NCBI GenBank assembly: GCA_025024175.1
Contig: QCXZ01000064.1
Coordinates: forward strand, 46,335,325 to 46,399,324
DNA from: Rhyzopertha dominica
Taxonomy: Eukaryota; Arthropoda; Insecta; Coleoptera; Bostrichidae
DNA: 64,000 nt
Direction of reading: 5' to 3'
Shown one piece after another: positions 12,499 through 23,791 of the stretch (its first letter is position 1; each line of letters starts with the position of its first letter). The notes under the pieces were generated by a model. The model was not told the origin of the DNA and made no database searches. It saw only the letters and a list, made by a program, of their open reading frames with translations. A program made the translations under genes and the position numbers.

Positions 12499-15400
12499 GT
12501 AAGTAATTAAGTTCAGATATTGTTGCCGTCACGTAGGTATCTACTTCCTGTTTGTAAATCTCTCATTGGGAACTGTGGGGAAAGTACCGATATTCGGGAC
12601 AAGTTTACTTTTACTACTACATTTAGACCATGAATGCATAATTGGTAGGTATGTTGAAACTTTATAAGATTTTCAATAAATCTATATGGTCAGACAATGC
12701 TACCTGCCACAATAACAGACTAGAGATGAAAACAATTGAATGATTTCAATAATTGAAAGGTTGCCTATCGAGAAGTTTTGATAATAGAATAATCATTCGA
12801 ATTGATTAACCTTTCCTTTACGTCTTGCTTGTGTGCAACGATAGAACCAGCATGCTTTTGTACTTCTTCAATACAACTAGTCTATTAGCACGGGATGCTC
12901 CGGTGGATATGACAAAGCGGCAAAGCTTTATAATAAAACTTCTCTATAATAAAAAAAATCTTATTTAATCTTTATTTAAATAACAAAATGTGACATTGTT
13001 TTTAAACACTTTATCATATCATTTTTTATTTACCTTTACCGTTTTCGTGACTTTCACGTGTTTATACCTACTCTTAGAGTCATATATTTTGAGCAGTCAT
13101 GAAACTTACAGATTAAACAAATTTTTGTTTCAAATAGTTCACAAGTAACTGCAATACTTTTATTAAACTGTAGTTGCAAAGTGCAGGTGACACACATCTC
13201 TCTCAGTTTCGATTATTGCAATAAATTATCAATTCAAGGCTGCATACCTCGTACCGAAATATGAAAAACGGACGCTTACCGACTACATGCCACCGCCAGG
13301 GTCACCAACGCGAGTCCCTTAGACCTTCTTTCATGCTTTAAATTAAAACTAAAAAATCTTTTTAATTTTAACTTTTCAATTAGGTACTCCACACTGAATG
13401 AGACAGTAAACATAAAATTAGCAACAATTTTCATTTAATTGAATTAATGTAAAGCCCGGCGGACGTCACGTGAAGAAGGCTGCGAAACTACGAAGTGATT
13501 TTGAAGGCAACTGAGTACTTCGTGTACCTTTTATATATTTTTAAGAAAAGTAGGTACATACACAATATACCCATTCCCTGGACGGGACTAAGGAGATGGA
13601 ACTATAAGAAACCATCAGAAATCATATAAGTCGCAACTACTAATACCTCCATTAAGGATGCCGAACAAACGATTCGGAAGCGTCCCTGTATTGCCGGCTA
13701 ATACAATCTTTACCGGATTGCCGATAGGTGGCGCACCGTGTTAAGTGTATGATTTCAAAATAATTTAAGCGCAATGAGACACAATTTCTTTTTTTTTTAG
13801 GTTTAATTTTCATTTTAAGTTATATGAGCAGTGGCTAACTAGTAGTTACTGATAATTACTTGGGATCTCGGGGCGGCATCTCACGCCTACAACAGTTTTT
13901 GTGCGTCGTTTCAAGTATTAGGTTAACTACTTGATCCCGCTTTCAGGTTGGAGCAGCTTTATCGGCGGTCAGTGCTGTTGTAACTTTGTGCACTGGTGGC
14001 TACAAAACTTCACCTGAAACCAAACTCGAGAAAGACCCCAACAAAGACGTTGATAAAGATAAAAATGAATACAGTGGACTAGAAGCCGCCTTTGCATTGA
14101 TTGGGTCCCTTATGATAACGGTAATATATGTTCTTCTACTGCAGGGAGTACTGAAGGTACGTGTAGATGTTAGATGGTTGTCACTTTACACTATTAGATC
14201 AATTACCAGTACTACAAATGAAGCATCATAATCGTGCTTTATGAAGCAGATACATGATACGTTATTGCTACATTATGTGCATCTTTATTAGTAAGGGCAG
14301 GCAAGAGGTTATACTAAATGCTGTTCACGGTGGGCTTTGCTTTAATGGTTATTTATAAATATAATAAATACAATATATGCTGTAAATGTAATTTTACGTA
14401 AGGAAACGAATCTAGAAATACATAACACAATCATTAAGTACTATGGGGTATTTCAATAAACGTGGGTCAGGAACAGGCTTACTGAAACATAAAGAAGGCG
14501 TAGCATATAGCCTATAAGATAGAACAAAACTTTTTATTTCTGCGTTTCAGAAGTAGGGAGAGTAAATAATTATTTTCAAGAATAGGTATGTAAACTAACT
14601 GACAATGAGCAATTAAAAGAGGTGACCGGTCTTATCTCATATACCAGTAGTCCTAGGGCTCTAAGCAAAAAATTACCGACCTGAAGTGGTCAATAGAAGT
14701 TACTGAAAACTATTTTCAAGTTGGTAGAATCACGCTTAGAGGGCGCTACAGTATCTTCAAGTCATGAAAATCATATTTGGGCGGCCACTGTTTCTGTAAT
14801 AAATACCTACGCAGTAAATAGTACTCTAAACTATATCATTTTTGTGACAAACATTTTTTAAAATTTCAAATAAAGGAGTGTGGGCGAGTGTATGTTGAAA
14901 TAGGAAATTGCTGATATCTATGGCTTAACCTGTTTAAATTGGCAAATAATAATATGATGCATTTTACGTAATTAATAAGAAAATTAAATGCAAATAAGAC
15001 CGATGAAAACTGCATTTTGATATATTTTTAGTTTCCAAAACACTAACTTGCTGTTCCATGTGTTTTTAGTGATGGCCCTAGCAGTTGCGATGAAACTTGT
15101 TTACAGTTTGAACGAGAGTGTTCCGGATTGAAAGTTATGATAATTATGGACTAAAACGGAGATTTTAGGGGGTGCAAGTTTTAGTTGGGACAACCTGTAT
15201 ATTAATACAACGAAAACTTATTATTATTAAATAAATTTAGGGGCTATAAGATAATATTTTGTCGGATAGGTCGCTGTCTCTTGAAAACACTGACAAAAAG
15301 CTAATAGTCTGACGTTTCGATTACACCTGTAATCTTTGTCAAAGACGAAGAACCTCAAAATTTGCCTGGCACAAGTTCCAACAAAATTTTGAAAGTAAAT

Positions 15401-18400
15401 AAACAAATCACCAAGGATGCGAGACGTCATAGAAACAACGTGCCAACCTGATAAAAAAGGAACCTAACGATGAAAAAGGAACTACCTACGAACTACTTGA
15501 TAAAAGATAACTACAAAGTAGCCTTCCAAATGTCACCTAACTCATAATTTCCACAATCCACAAAATCAAGCATGTGTTTAGTCAAATATGAGTGTTCAGC
15601 TACGGAAGATTTATCTATCTGTTGCAACCTAGTAGCACGTATGTGTTCTTTCAAACGCGTACCTACTTTTCTTTTAGTTTGACCTATGTAACACTTTCCG
15701 CAAGAGCAAGTAATTTTGTAAACACCTTCACTTTCTAAATGTACTTTATCTTTAGTGGAACTTAAAATTTTATCTAAATTATTATATGTACTATCAACAA
15801 CTAAAATATCGTGTTTTCTAAGCATCCTCTTTAATTTTTCCAAAAGGCCTTGTACATAAGGCAAACTCAACTTCAATTTGCTTTGTAGTGGCTGAGAATT
15901 TACTTGATTTGGATGAGCACTTTTATTAAAAACTGACCAAATATTCTTACTAATATAACCATTTCTCACTAGCGCTGATTTAAGATGATATATTTCTTTT
16001 TGTATAGAACTTTCATCTGATATCCTTTGTGCTCTAACAAATAACGTCCTAATAAGACTATTCTTTTGAGAAGGAGGGTGGTGAGATGTGGTATGTATCT
16101 GTGTGTGTTGGTTTTCTGTAAACCTTGTGTCCTAACTGTCCAGTGTTTGTTCTGTAAATTTGGACATCCAAGAAAGGTAAACTACCATTGCTTTCTAATT
16201 CCATAGTAAATTTTATGTCGGGATTTTGACTGTTCAAATGATTTAGAAACCTACCCAGCTCTTCTATACCGTGGGGCTAAATAATAAAAGTGTCATCTAC
16301 ATACCTATACCAGCATTTTGGTTTAAGCTGAAAACTGTTTTATCGCTACATGTTCAAAATTTTCCATAAACAAATTGGCTACTACAGGACTTAGAGGTGA
16401 ACCCATTGCACAACCTGATTTTTGTTCATAAAAATTATCGTTCCATAAGAAATAAGTAGATTTTAAACAATGTTCGGATAATCTGGCTATCGTGTCACCT
16501 AAGGGATCGCTATTAAGCTTGGATTTGATGATATCTATCGTTTCAGGAATGGGTACTTTCGTAAATAAAGAAACCACGTCAAAACTAACCAAAATATCAC
16601 CTCCTGAAATACTTAAACCTTTTATAATATCAATAAAGTCTGAAGAATGTTTGATGAAACTACTGGTATTTCCCACATAAGGTTTTAAATAGTTGGCACA
16701 AAATTTTGCCAATCTGTAACAAGGACTGCCAATCGTATTGACTATGGGTCTTAACGGGACATTGGTTTTGTGGATTTTGGGCAAACCATACAATTTAGGT
16801 ACCTTGCAATCGGAAACAGTTAAAAGAGACTTCTCCTCATTCGAAAGATTTGAACTTTTGATAAGATTAGTATTTTTGAAACGCTGCAGAGATAAAAAGG
16901 TCGTACCAAATTTTCTTAATATTAAAACACACATAAACACATACAAGTCAAATAAAATTATGCTACAAACAAAATTTGCTTTAATTAGAGAACGCATACA
17001 CGACACACGTAGACAATTTGGTTTCTTAGATGAAGACATAAACACAACATTGCAAATTCTATCCCACAACCTTTTTTATCAAGATTTTGAAGACATAATA
17101 AAGTTTACACAAAAAGTATACAAACAACACTTTAACAAGGTCAAGGAACAAAACATACTTAAATTTGAGAAATTCAATACCATTAAACACAATAAGTTCA
17201 AATCATCTTACATAGTTAAAACCAACATCAACAACACTGTGATAAACCTGTCAAAAAAGAGTGTCTCAGATGCTGCTGTAAATATTCTAGCGAAGGGGAT
17301 GAACTTTGCTGTAACGGCACGGACCATTTCAAAAGTGGAGATAATGTCATCTGTGGAATCTTGTATAAGACTGCTTCCGAAAGACCAAGCGGATAAGATT
17401 AGGATGGATGTATGCCACGCTATTAGAAATGCACGTACGCCCAAACCTAATGTGACATCTGAGGAAATGAATGCTCTTAAGGATTTGAATACAGATAAGT
17501 CTATTATAGTTACTAGAGCAGATAAAGGTTCAGCCACAGTAATTTTAGATAGAACAGATTACGAGAACAAAGTTAGAGAGTTGTTAGATGAGGAAACATA
17601 TCAAAAATTATCCCGAGATCCTACCTCAAATATTTCCAAAATTACCAATGATCTTATCAAAAGTTCAAATCTTTCGAATGAGGAGAAGTCTCTTTTAACT
17701 GTTTCCGATTGCAAGGTACCTAAATTGTATGGTTTGCCCAAAATCCACAAAACCAATGTCCCGTTAAGACCCATAGTCAATACGATTGGCAGTCCTTGTT
17801 ACAGATTGGCAAAATTTTGTGCCAACTATTTAAAACCTTATGTAGGAAATACCAGTAGTTTCATCAAAAATTCTTCACACTTTATCGATATTATAAAAGG
17901 TTTAAGTATTTCAGAAGGTGATATTTTGGTTAGTTTTGACGTGGTTTCNTTATTTACGAAAGTACCCATTCCTGAAACGATAGATATCAGCAAATCCAAG
18001 CTTAATAGCGATCCCTTAGGTGACACGATAGCCAGATTATCCGAACATTGTTTAAAATCTACTTATTTTTTATGGAACGATAATTTTTATGAACAAAAAT
18101 CAGGTTGTGCAATGGGCTCACCTCTAAGTCCTGTAGTAGCCAATTTGTTTATGGAAAATTTTGAACATGTAGCGATAAACAGTTTTCAGCTTAAACCAAA
18201 ATGTTGGTATAGGTATGTAGATGACACTTTTATTATTTGGCCCCACGGTATAGAAGAGCTGGGTAGGTTTCTAAATCATTTGAACAGTCAAAATCCCGAC
18301 ATAAAATTTACTATGGAATTAGAAAGCAATGGTAGTTTACCTTTCTTGGATGTCCAAATTTACAGAACAAACACTGGACAGTTAGGACACAAGGTTTACA

Positions 18401-21400
18401 GAAAACCAACACACACAGATACATGCCACATCTCACCACCCTCCTTCTCAAAAGAATGGTCTTATTAGAACGTTATTTGTTAGAGCACAAAGGATATCAG
18501 ATGAAAGTTCTGTACAAAAAGTAATATATCATCTTAAATCAGCGCTAGTGAGAAATAGTTATACAAAGCAAATTGAAGTTGAGTTTGCCTTATGTACAAG
18601 GCCTTTCGGAAAAATTAAAGAGGATGCTTAGAAAACACGATATTTTAGTTGTTGATAGTACATACAATAATTTAGATAAAATTTTAAGTTCCACTAAAGA
18701 TAAATACATTTAGAAAGTGAAGGTGTTTACAAAATTACTTGCTCTTGCGGAAAGTGTTACATAGGTCAAACTAAAAGAAAAGTAGGTACGCGTTTGAAAG
18801 AACACATACGTGCTACTAGGTTGCAACAGATAGATAAATCTTCCGTAGCTGAACACTCATATTTGACTAAACACATGATTCATTTTGATAAAACAAAAAT
18901 TTTACATAGAGAAAAATATTATCACAAACGTCTAATAAAAGAAGCTATGCTATGATTCTCTCCACCGTTCTCCACTTTTAGCACGGTCATCCTACTTTGA
19001 GCTTGTTGCTGCGTTCCGCGCCTTTTATAGTATATGGAAAGCTTCGCAGGGTGCACTCGGTCAGTGAATGCTTTTCTTAGATGTTTCCGTGTTTGATGTT
19101 GGCTTAGCGCGGCTTCATTGATCTCCTCCTCATGTGAGGTGATGTCTGAAGTTGCGTAGAGATTTAAGACTTCTTCAATTGTTAATTTCTTGTCTTTTTT
19201 AAGCGGCATTCATAATTAATGTTTCCTTTTTTGATCGCTCTTTCGTGATGATGTCGATGCTTCTTTCGGTGTTTTCATATTATGTGTGTATCCGCTGGTT
19301 TCCTAGAGAGTTTGGACTAACGTGATTTTTCTTATTTCTCTTACAAGGTGTTTGTGTTGCTGTTGGTGATGTGTTCGACGTATATTTGATAGTTTTGGTA
19401 TTGCTGATTTTTTTTTACCACGATTCCGTGATTTCTTTTATGCACTTGTCGAGATACACGAACTACTTTACTGTAACGACAATCACAATAACAATGTAAA
19501 CGCAAGAAAGTAGCACTAGAACACATTAAGAACTTAAATGTTATACTTCACAATTTTTGTTTGATTTCTGTTTGTGTTGCTGTTGCTTGATGGTATCGCC
19601 GATTTGAGTGATTTCGTATGTGCTTATCCATTCGCTTCTTGGATCTCTAGATGGGGTGATATTACTCCACTCGTCTTGTGTATTAGTATTTTTTTTCTAT
19701 ACAATGGAGCTTCTTTAGGACTATCTCATTTTTTCTGACTGGATTTGTTTAAATGTTTTCCTTGTTTCTGTACAATTATTTCGCACTGTCATAGCGCCTT
19801 ATTACTTATTGCTTCTTTCTGTTCTTGTCATTACGATTTCTTCTTCCAGCTTTTCTTCTTATTTTTCTTGGGCGGTTTTTGTGTTCTTATTGGGTAATGT
19901 TTCACCGTACATTTGGTAACTCAATGCGCTTCGAAAGCGGTTGCCGTCTCCCGATATTTTCTGTACCACAATTGTGTGTGATTTCTTGTATACATTTTTT
20001 TAGACGCACGGAACTACTTCACTGTTGTGACACCAACCATAACGACAACACAAGAACCTAACTCTAGAACACACTAAGAGTTGATAGCAATCGTTCGCTA
20101 TGTCGCCCATCCTGAGCTAACCACAAGCTGCATTAATATTTGGGCCTATATACATTGGCAGCATATCCTCTTTTCCTTATACATCTATCTTGTTGTTTTC
20201 GTTCGTTGATTCGTTGTTACCGTAAGAGATTTTTTATGTTTGTTTTTCTGAAAGAACGTCTGAAAAGACGAAAGTAGTTTTTATTATTTTGCTGGTTAGT
20301 TGTTCGTTCTATACTTGTTTCTACTGCGGTATGTATTTTTTTAACAAGTCGATATAGTTCATTTGATCTAATTTTGGATATGCCAGTTTCTCTACGTTTT
20401 ACTACCTTCCCTATTGTTGATTTGTTTTTACTGTAAGAATGTCTAAAGGGACGAAAGCCTTTATTCTTGTTTTGTGGGTTAATTGTTTATTCTACTTGTT
20501 AATATTACGGCGTTTAAGTTTATTATCACTATTATTTCTTTTTAAGATAGTACTGATATTCTATTATCACGCGTAAGGCAGATCGGGGTATCTACGTTTG
20601 GTCTATTTTTAGATGTATTGGTTTTACTCCGTTTTTTTTACAGTTTCAGGGCCTGGTCTTTGTCTATCTTCAGGGTCTGACAATCTGGGGTGGTTCGTTT
20701 CTATCTGCGTTTGACCGTTTCAGTCCTAAAATACGCTCGGTGTAGCGCTATATCGCACAAAATCCCGCACTTGGTTATACCAAGAGATAGAAATAATATG
20801 TACTGTTGTTATTTATGCACATGCAACATACTTAGTAATATTACGTTAGTCAATTATTTTTCTACTGTCTTATCTTATTTTCCTGTTGCATTCGGTGTGC
20901 CTGGTAGGGTGTTCTCTCACTTGGTCCAGCTACGCTCAGGTAACAGGCATTTACCTGGGTTCTCAGGTGTGCCAACACTTTTACCACGCTAAGCACTTGT
21001 CCCCCACTTTATGATCGTGCAACACTCACTAAATGTAGTTTAGTTATTTATTAATTACACAAAAAGGAGTAAAACTCAAAGAGCCGTTCGGGTGCACGTC
21101 CTATCCCACAACTGCTCAAACCGAACTCATATTAAAAATATATATATTAAAAAACTGTATTAAATAAATATTTTAAGGAATTAGACACAAGAAGCCAACA
21201 AGACAGGGAACAAAATAATTTTCATTTAGTTTTAGCGCCGTGTACTTAATACACTCGGGCCATAATATGCTCGTACCTACATTTTCAACTCATAATTTAC
21301 GCTAAAGGGCTTTATCTAAATTTTCTACGTGTGTAACATATAAAATTATAATTTACCCGTAAACGCTCATCATTGCTTTTGAATTTTCGAACACAAAAAC

Positions 21401-23554
21401 ATTCACGAGTTCAGTCTGAAGTCAATTTCCTTTTAATTACGTGAAGAAAATTTTCTAAACTATTGATACCTATATGGGTAGAACATTCAGAAAAAATACA
21501 CTATTTTATTATCTTTAATAATAGGAAATTAAACAATTGATTTACCTACCCTACTTTAATTTATAACAACTTTATTCTATTCAACTTTTAATATTTTCGA
21601 ACACGAAAAACATGAAAACGCGGTTTTTGCCAGTTCAACCTGCATTTCATTTTCCTTACGTATAAGTCTTAGAAAAATCGGTATTTAGATAGTACATTAA
21701 GACCACGCCACCTTTCCGTCAGTGCATAAACTACCTGCTAGCATTTAACACTGTATGTTAGGGCAGAGATATTAGCAACTTCCTATTTCAACTATGCCCC
21801 CACTCCTTTATATGAAAAACCAAAAAAAATATTTGAACTATATACACACACACACACAATAGAAGCCTTCCATAAAGATATAAAAAACCACTGGAATGAT
21901 CCCGCAGGAAGTGACTGCAAAATTAATTAATCCTCAAAGTACCAGCACGAAAGCGCTTGGTGAAGTGCAAGAAAGTAATATTCTACGAAACTATAATAGC
22001 CGCTCTCCAAGAAAGATCTGCCGTAATATAATATGCAATATTGTGCCAATGACCCTTAATGCACCATAAACAAGGATCATTTTTGCAGTTACTGTTTTGA
22101 GTTAAGCTTTCGGATTCCTTTGAAACCAGCGGCTCTAAACCTGGTTGCACCTCAGTCCTTGTTCATCTGTTTGCATAACAGATACCAAAAATGTTTGATT
22201 CAAAGGATTTATACCAGCGCTCTAAAGGCTACTCGGAGNGCTCAGAAAATACTGTCAGAAGCAAATTTGTCTTAGTTTAGTGTCTTATTGGGAATAATTT
22301 AGTAATCATTGTCTAACCTTTACAACGAATTTATGTAGGATGAGAAACTATCGATATTTTGATTGCAACTGATGTACATATATAACAAATATTTACGTAA
22401 TATATATTTTCATGCTTCTGGGAAGAAATAAGTTTGGTTGCACTGCTGGTTAGTACTCCTAATTTTTTTCTCATAATGCATGAATTTTGCTTAAACTATA
22501 TTAATTTTATGAGGGAGCTTATAAGAATAAAAACATGTCGTTTAATATGCTTTATGACCAAAAAGCTTATACAAAAATTGTAGTTAAACTTTAATTACCT
22601 ACAGGATGATTTAAAATTTCAAATTCATGGCCCAGGTACTTATAAAGTCATTAACAGAAAATTTATTTGTAGAGATCTGAAAAAAGTTTTTCGAGAGAAA
22701 TATATAGTTATATATATTATATTTAAATAAATGATAAAGAAACTATAGGTGAAATTTAATAGAAAATCAGTGTATTTAATAAAAACATATCCTTTCAAAA
22801 GATTTCGAAGTTATTGCTTTTCATTGCCACAACGAAAGTTTGTAAGTTGCAACCAACCTCCTGCTACTCTTGCAAAAAATCATGCATCGATAACACTAAA
22901 TTGCGCCCTATAGTTTTCAAATGCTTGTATAAATTCTCTGGATGAGACATATTTACAAGTTGAAAGCTGAACAAGAACTAAGGTGTAATAAGGAATAGGT
23001 TTCGACGTGCTATGGTTTCTAAAGAACTTGAACGCTTATCTCGAAACCAAACCCCTAACAAGTAACTGCGAAAATGACCATTATATATAAGTGAGTTATA
23101 TATATCGTCAATTCTGTCTTGGTAACTTTTGTATAATTCGCTTGTAGTATTTAATAAAAAAATTAAATGTTGTTTTATTTCAGCAAAATAAACGGTTTAT
23201 CTTGCCATGGTTAATAATACAAGGAATAATAGCAGGTCTCATTGTTGTAACTGCAATAATTGTACTCTTCGTATCTCCGCTATACACGCTTCTACTTCTC
23301 ATAGGTAGGTTTGTTATTCGCAAGTGTTGATGTTTAATCAAACATACTTGGTTGCAGTATCGATGCCATCTTTTTACTGCTGGCATGCAATATGGTCTTT
23401 CTACAACACGTTGGATATTCCGGAACTTAAACCACAAGTTGCTCTTTACCCCGGNTTCCAGCCTGATGACATTCCCCAGCATCCTGGTGTTGTCGCATAC
23501 ACTCCTGGTTTGCCAGCGTATAATCAGATTGCCAGTCAACCACAAAACGTTTAA
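12430..23554 (+). CDS. four-span membrane protein, DUF4728/LAPTM-like, four coding exons
   Basis: I assembled this gene from four exons: 12430-12498, 13947-14156, 23184-23304 and 23358-23554. Introns all start GT and end AG, and phases are 0, 0 and 1. The joined frame is open from ATG to TAA and gives 198 residues. The N-terminus carries a CYC motif and LKTE, resembling the CCC..LRTG start of insect DUF4728-type proteins. Hydrophobic segments lie near residues 14-37, 68-91, 100-123 and 125-149. A charged Lys/Asp-rich loop (46-66) separates spans 1 and 2, and the tail (153-198) is rich in proline, tyrosine and glutamine. The expected location is an endomembrane or the plasma membrane, and the biochemical role is unknown. 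An ambiguous base falls at about 23455 but does not change the reading. The family call is from pattern memory, while the gene structure is seen directly. Confidence 0.85.
12499..13946 (+). other. gene 1 intron 1
   Basis: The intron begins GTAAGT and ends CCCGCTTTCAG. It holds AT-rich sequence in which I recognise no mobile element or other gene. Confidence 0.75.
13947..14156 (+). CDS. gene 1 coding exon 2
   Basis: Exactly 70 codons in phase 0 at both ends, closed by the donor GTACGT. It completes span 1, encodes the Lys/Asp-rich loop and contains span 2 (from GLEAAFALIG to LLLQGVLK). Confidence 0.85.
15247..16870 (-). mobile_element. Penelope-like element copy A, 5'-truncated
   Basis: Copy A runs on the minus strand and carries the reverse transcriptase core, the GIY-YIG endonuclease and a 3' terminal repeat with a hammerhead-like motif. 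It begins within the region encoding LIKSSNLSNEEKS, which in copy B lies roughly 260 residues into the protein, so its 5' part is missing. Its 3' terminal stretch (15247-15420) recurs as a solo repeat at 58652-58822. Copy B abuts it head-to-head at about 16870. Confidence 0.85.
15300..15352 (-). ncRNA. hammerhead ribozyme-like motif with paired core variant
   Basis: On the minus strand the core reads TTGACAA (15342-15336), one extra A, then a perfect 6-bp helix II GATTAC/GTAATC around ACCT (wording of the plus strand), then GAAA (15318-15315) and CGTC. Bases after the presumed GTC cleavage site (AGAC) pair with GTCT just upstream of the core, giving helix I. Compared with consensus CTGANGA, positions 3 and 8 have changed together (C to T, G to A). 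Confidence 0.6.
15511..16873 (-). pseudogene. Penelope copy A reverse transcriptase / GIY-YIG endonuclease, truncated and frameshifted
   Basis: The segment 16873-16323 encodes the reverse transcriptase core. It includes LYGLPKIHKTNVPLRPIV, ILVSFDVVSLFTKVP (motif A) and SGCAMGSPLSPVVANLFMEN (motif B), then breaks at 16323 near HVAIKQFSA. The catalytic YVDD region follows in another frame (plus coordinates about 16290-16310). The segment 15969-15511 holds the linker and GIY-YIG domain, with GVYKITCSCGKCYIGQTKRK and an RLKEHIRATR stretch. After KHM the sequence departs from copy B, so the last part of the domain is replaced or lost. Several stops and frameshifts make it non-functional. The protein would reverse-transcribe and nick target DNA in the nucleus. 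Confidence 0.85.
16871..18468 (+). pseudogene. Penelope copy B reverse transcriptase, near-intact N-terminal and RT regions
   Basis: An open frame of over 530 codons covers the element's N-terminal region (Lys/Asn-rich), a KGSATVILDRTDYE box and the reverse transcriptase. Motif A is ILVSFDVVXLFTKVP (the X comes from an ambiguous base near 17949), motif B is SGCAMGSPLSPVVANLFMEN, and the catalytic motif is WYRYVDDTFIIW. The frame stays open upstream of 16871, but there it reads antisense through copy A, so the true start must lie after about 16871. The frame ends at 18468 by a frameshift, after which the endonuclease part continues in other frames. Nuclear reverse transcription is the family role. 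This copy is inactive because its endonuclease frame is broken. Confidence 0.85.
18469..18955 (+). pseudogene. Penelope copy B GIY-YIG endonuclease remnant
   Basis: After the stop at 18468, the linker (LIRTLFVRAQRISDESS-like) and the GIY-YIG domain (YKITCSCGKCYIGQTKRK, then HIRATRLQQIDKSSVAEHS) are readable only by changing frame twice. The domain continues past copy A's break into FDKTKILHREKYYHKR and stops near 18955. The start tyrosine and the IGQT box are visible. It is broken by at least two small indels. Confidence 0.75.
18990..19035 (-). promoter_or_regulatory. candidate minus-strand core promoter
   Basis: CTATAAAAGG lies at 19030-19021 on the minus strand. A TCA followed by AAG has its A at 18998, 31 bases from the first T of the TATA, which is the arthropod TATA-to-initiator distance. 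It would direct transcription antisense into Penelope copy B. Because the initiator is only a partial match, this may be chance or a terminal piece of another element. Confidence 0.3.
19415..20095. repeat. pair of diverged direct repeats (about 19419-19540 and 19965-20090)
   Basis: Both copies run from TACCAC.ATT..GTGATTTCTT through ACGAACTACTT-like sequence to CTAGAACACA.TAAGA. They are about 120 bp each, clearly related but diverged, and 0.5 kb apart. The unit is unidentified and could be part of an old element. Confidence 0.5.
20245..20470 (+). repeat. two similar hairpin-plus-GAAA segments
   Basis: Segment 1 (20248-20275) has GTCT/AGAC around GAAA, followed by GAAAG. Segment 2 (20431-20458) has GTCT/GGAC around AAAG, followed by GAAAG. 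Each is preceded by CTGAAAGAA or CTGTAAGAA, and similar TTTATTNTTG..TTTTG sequence follows. They look like diverged copies of one structured repeat, conceivably a decayed hammerhead, but the first core box does not fit. Confidence 0.3.
21843..21858. repeat. short (CA)n microsatellite
   Basis: This is an uninterrupted run of CA dinucleotides within intron 2 of gene 1. No other significance is seen. Confidence 0.8.
23184..23304 (+). CDS. gene 1 coding exon 3
   Basis: The exon follows TTTTATTTCAG and ends in phase 1 before GTAGGT. It encodes a basic lead-in (QNKRF), then LPWLIIQGIIAGLI, the start of span 3, and runs on to the start of span 4 (SPLYTLLLLI). Confidence 0.85.
23358..23554 (+). CDS. 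gene 1 coding exon 4 and stop
   Basis: The acceptor is TTGGTTGCAG and the exon enters in phase 1, matching exon 3. It encodes the remainder of span 4 (FYCWHAIWSFYNTL) and a proline-rich cytosolic-type tail ending QPQNV, then TAA at 23552-23554. An ambiguous base sits at about 23455 in a glycine codon where any third base still gives glycine. Confidence 0.85.
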
Positions 23555-23785
23555 AGTGTACCTAGTGACATACCCTTTCAGAACGATATTTACCGGAACA
23601 TGTCTTGCATCGTACCTCCATCACACAAGTAACACATACATTATTACGGCTTTTTTCTGGAGGTTTTTTTTTACTTATCGAACACCAAATTACGAAAACC
23701 TCTAAAGCAGCTGTTACTGCGACTATATTACTTTCATTCTAGTAAGATTCTAGAAGACATTCGTGAAAAAATTCGTTTAGTTGGA

Positions 23786-23791
23786 AATAAA
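23786..23791 (+). terminator. candidate polyadenylation signal of gene 1
   Basis: AATAAA lies 232 bases after the stop codon of the four-span gene. It is the first clear hexamer in the 3' flank. Confidence 0.5.

Larger units (their letters stand above)
16871..18955 (+). mobile_element. Penelope-like element copy B, longer copy, head-to-head with A
   Basis: Copy B is the same family as copy A (nearly identical over the shared reverse transcriptase region) in opposite orientation. It keeps the N-terminal third that A lacks. Divergence of the pair begins sharply near 16867-16872, which places the junction there. The 3' end is unclear. Endonuclease-coding sequence runs to about 18955, after which unrelated sequence begins and no hammerhead-bearing terminal repeat is seen. 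Confidence 0.8.
14157..23183 (+). other. gene 1 intron 2, 9 kb, loaded with Penelope-like DNA
   Basis: The intron begins GTACGT and ends TTTTATTTCAG. It contains Penelope copies A and B (15.2-19.0 kb), a minus-strand TATA-like site near 19025, duplicated segments at 19.4 and 20.0 kb, and a (CA)n run at 21843-21858. From about 21.1 to 23.18 kb I recognise nothing else. An ambiguous base lies near 22239. Confidence 0.75.

Noticed and set aside
15140..15205. GGACAACCTGTATATTAATA, a possible mariner-type terminus
   Set aside because: No inverted partner was found within several kb, so an element cannot be delimited.
16738..16870. Upstream extension of the Penelope copy B open frame
   Set aside because: This part is antisense to copy A's reverse transcriptase and is open by chance. 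It is not part of the copy B protein.
20690..20992. 100-codon plus-strand frame in intron 2 of gene 1
   Set aside because: No homology recognised. It lies in repeat-rich intron DNA and looks like chance.
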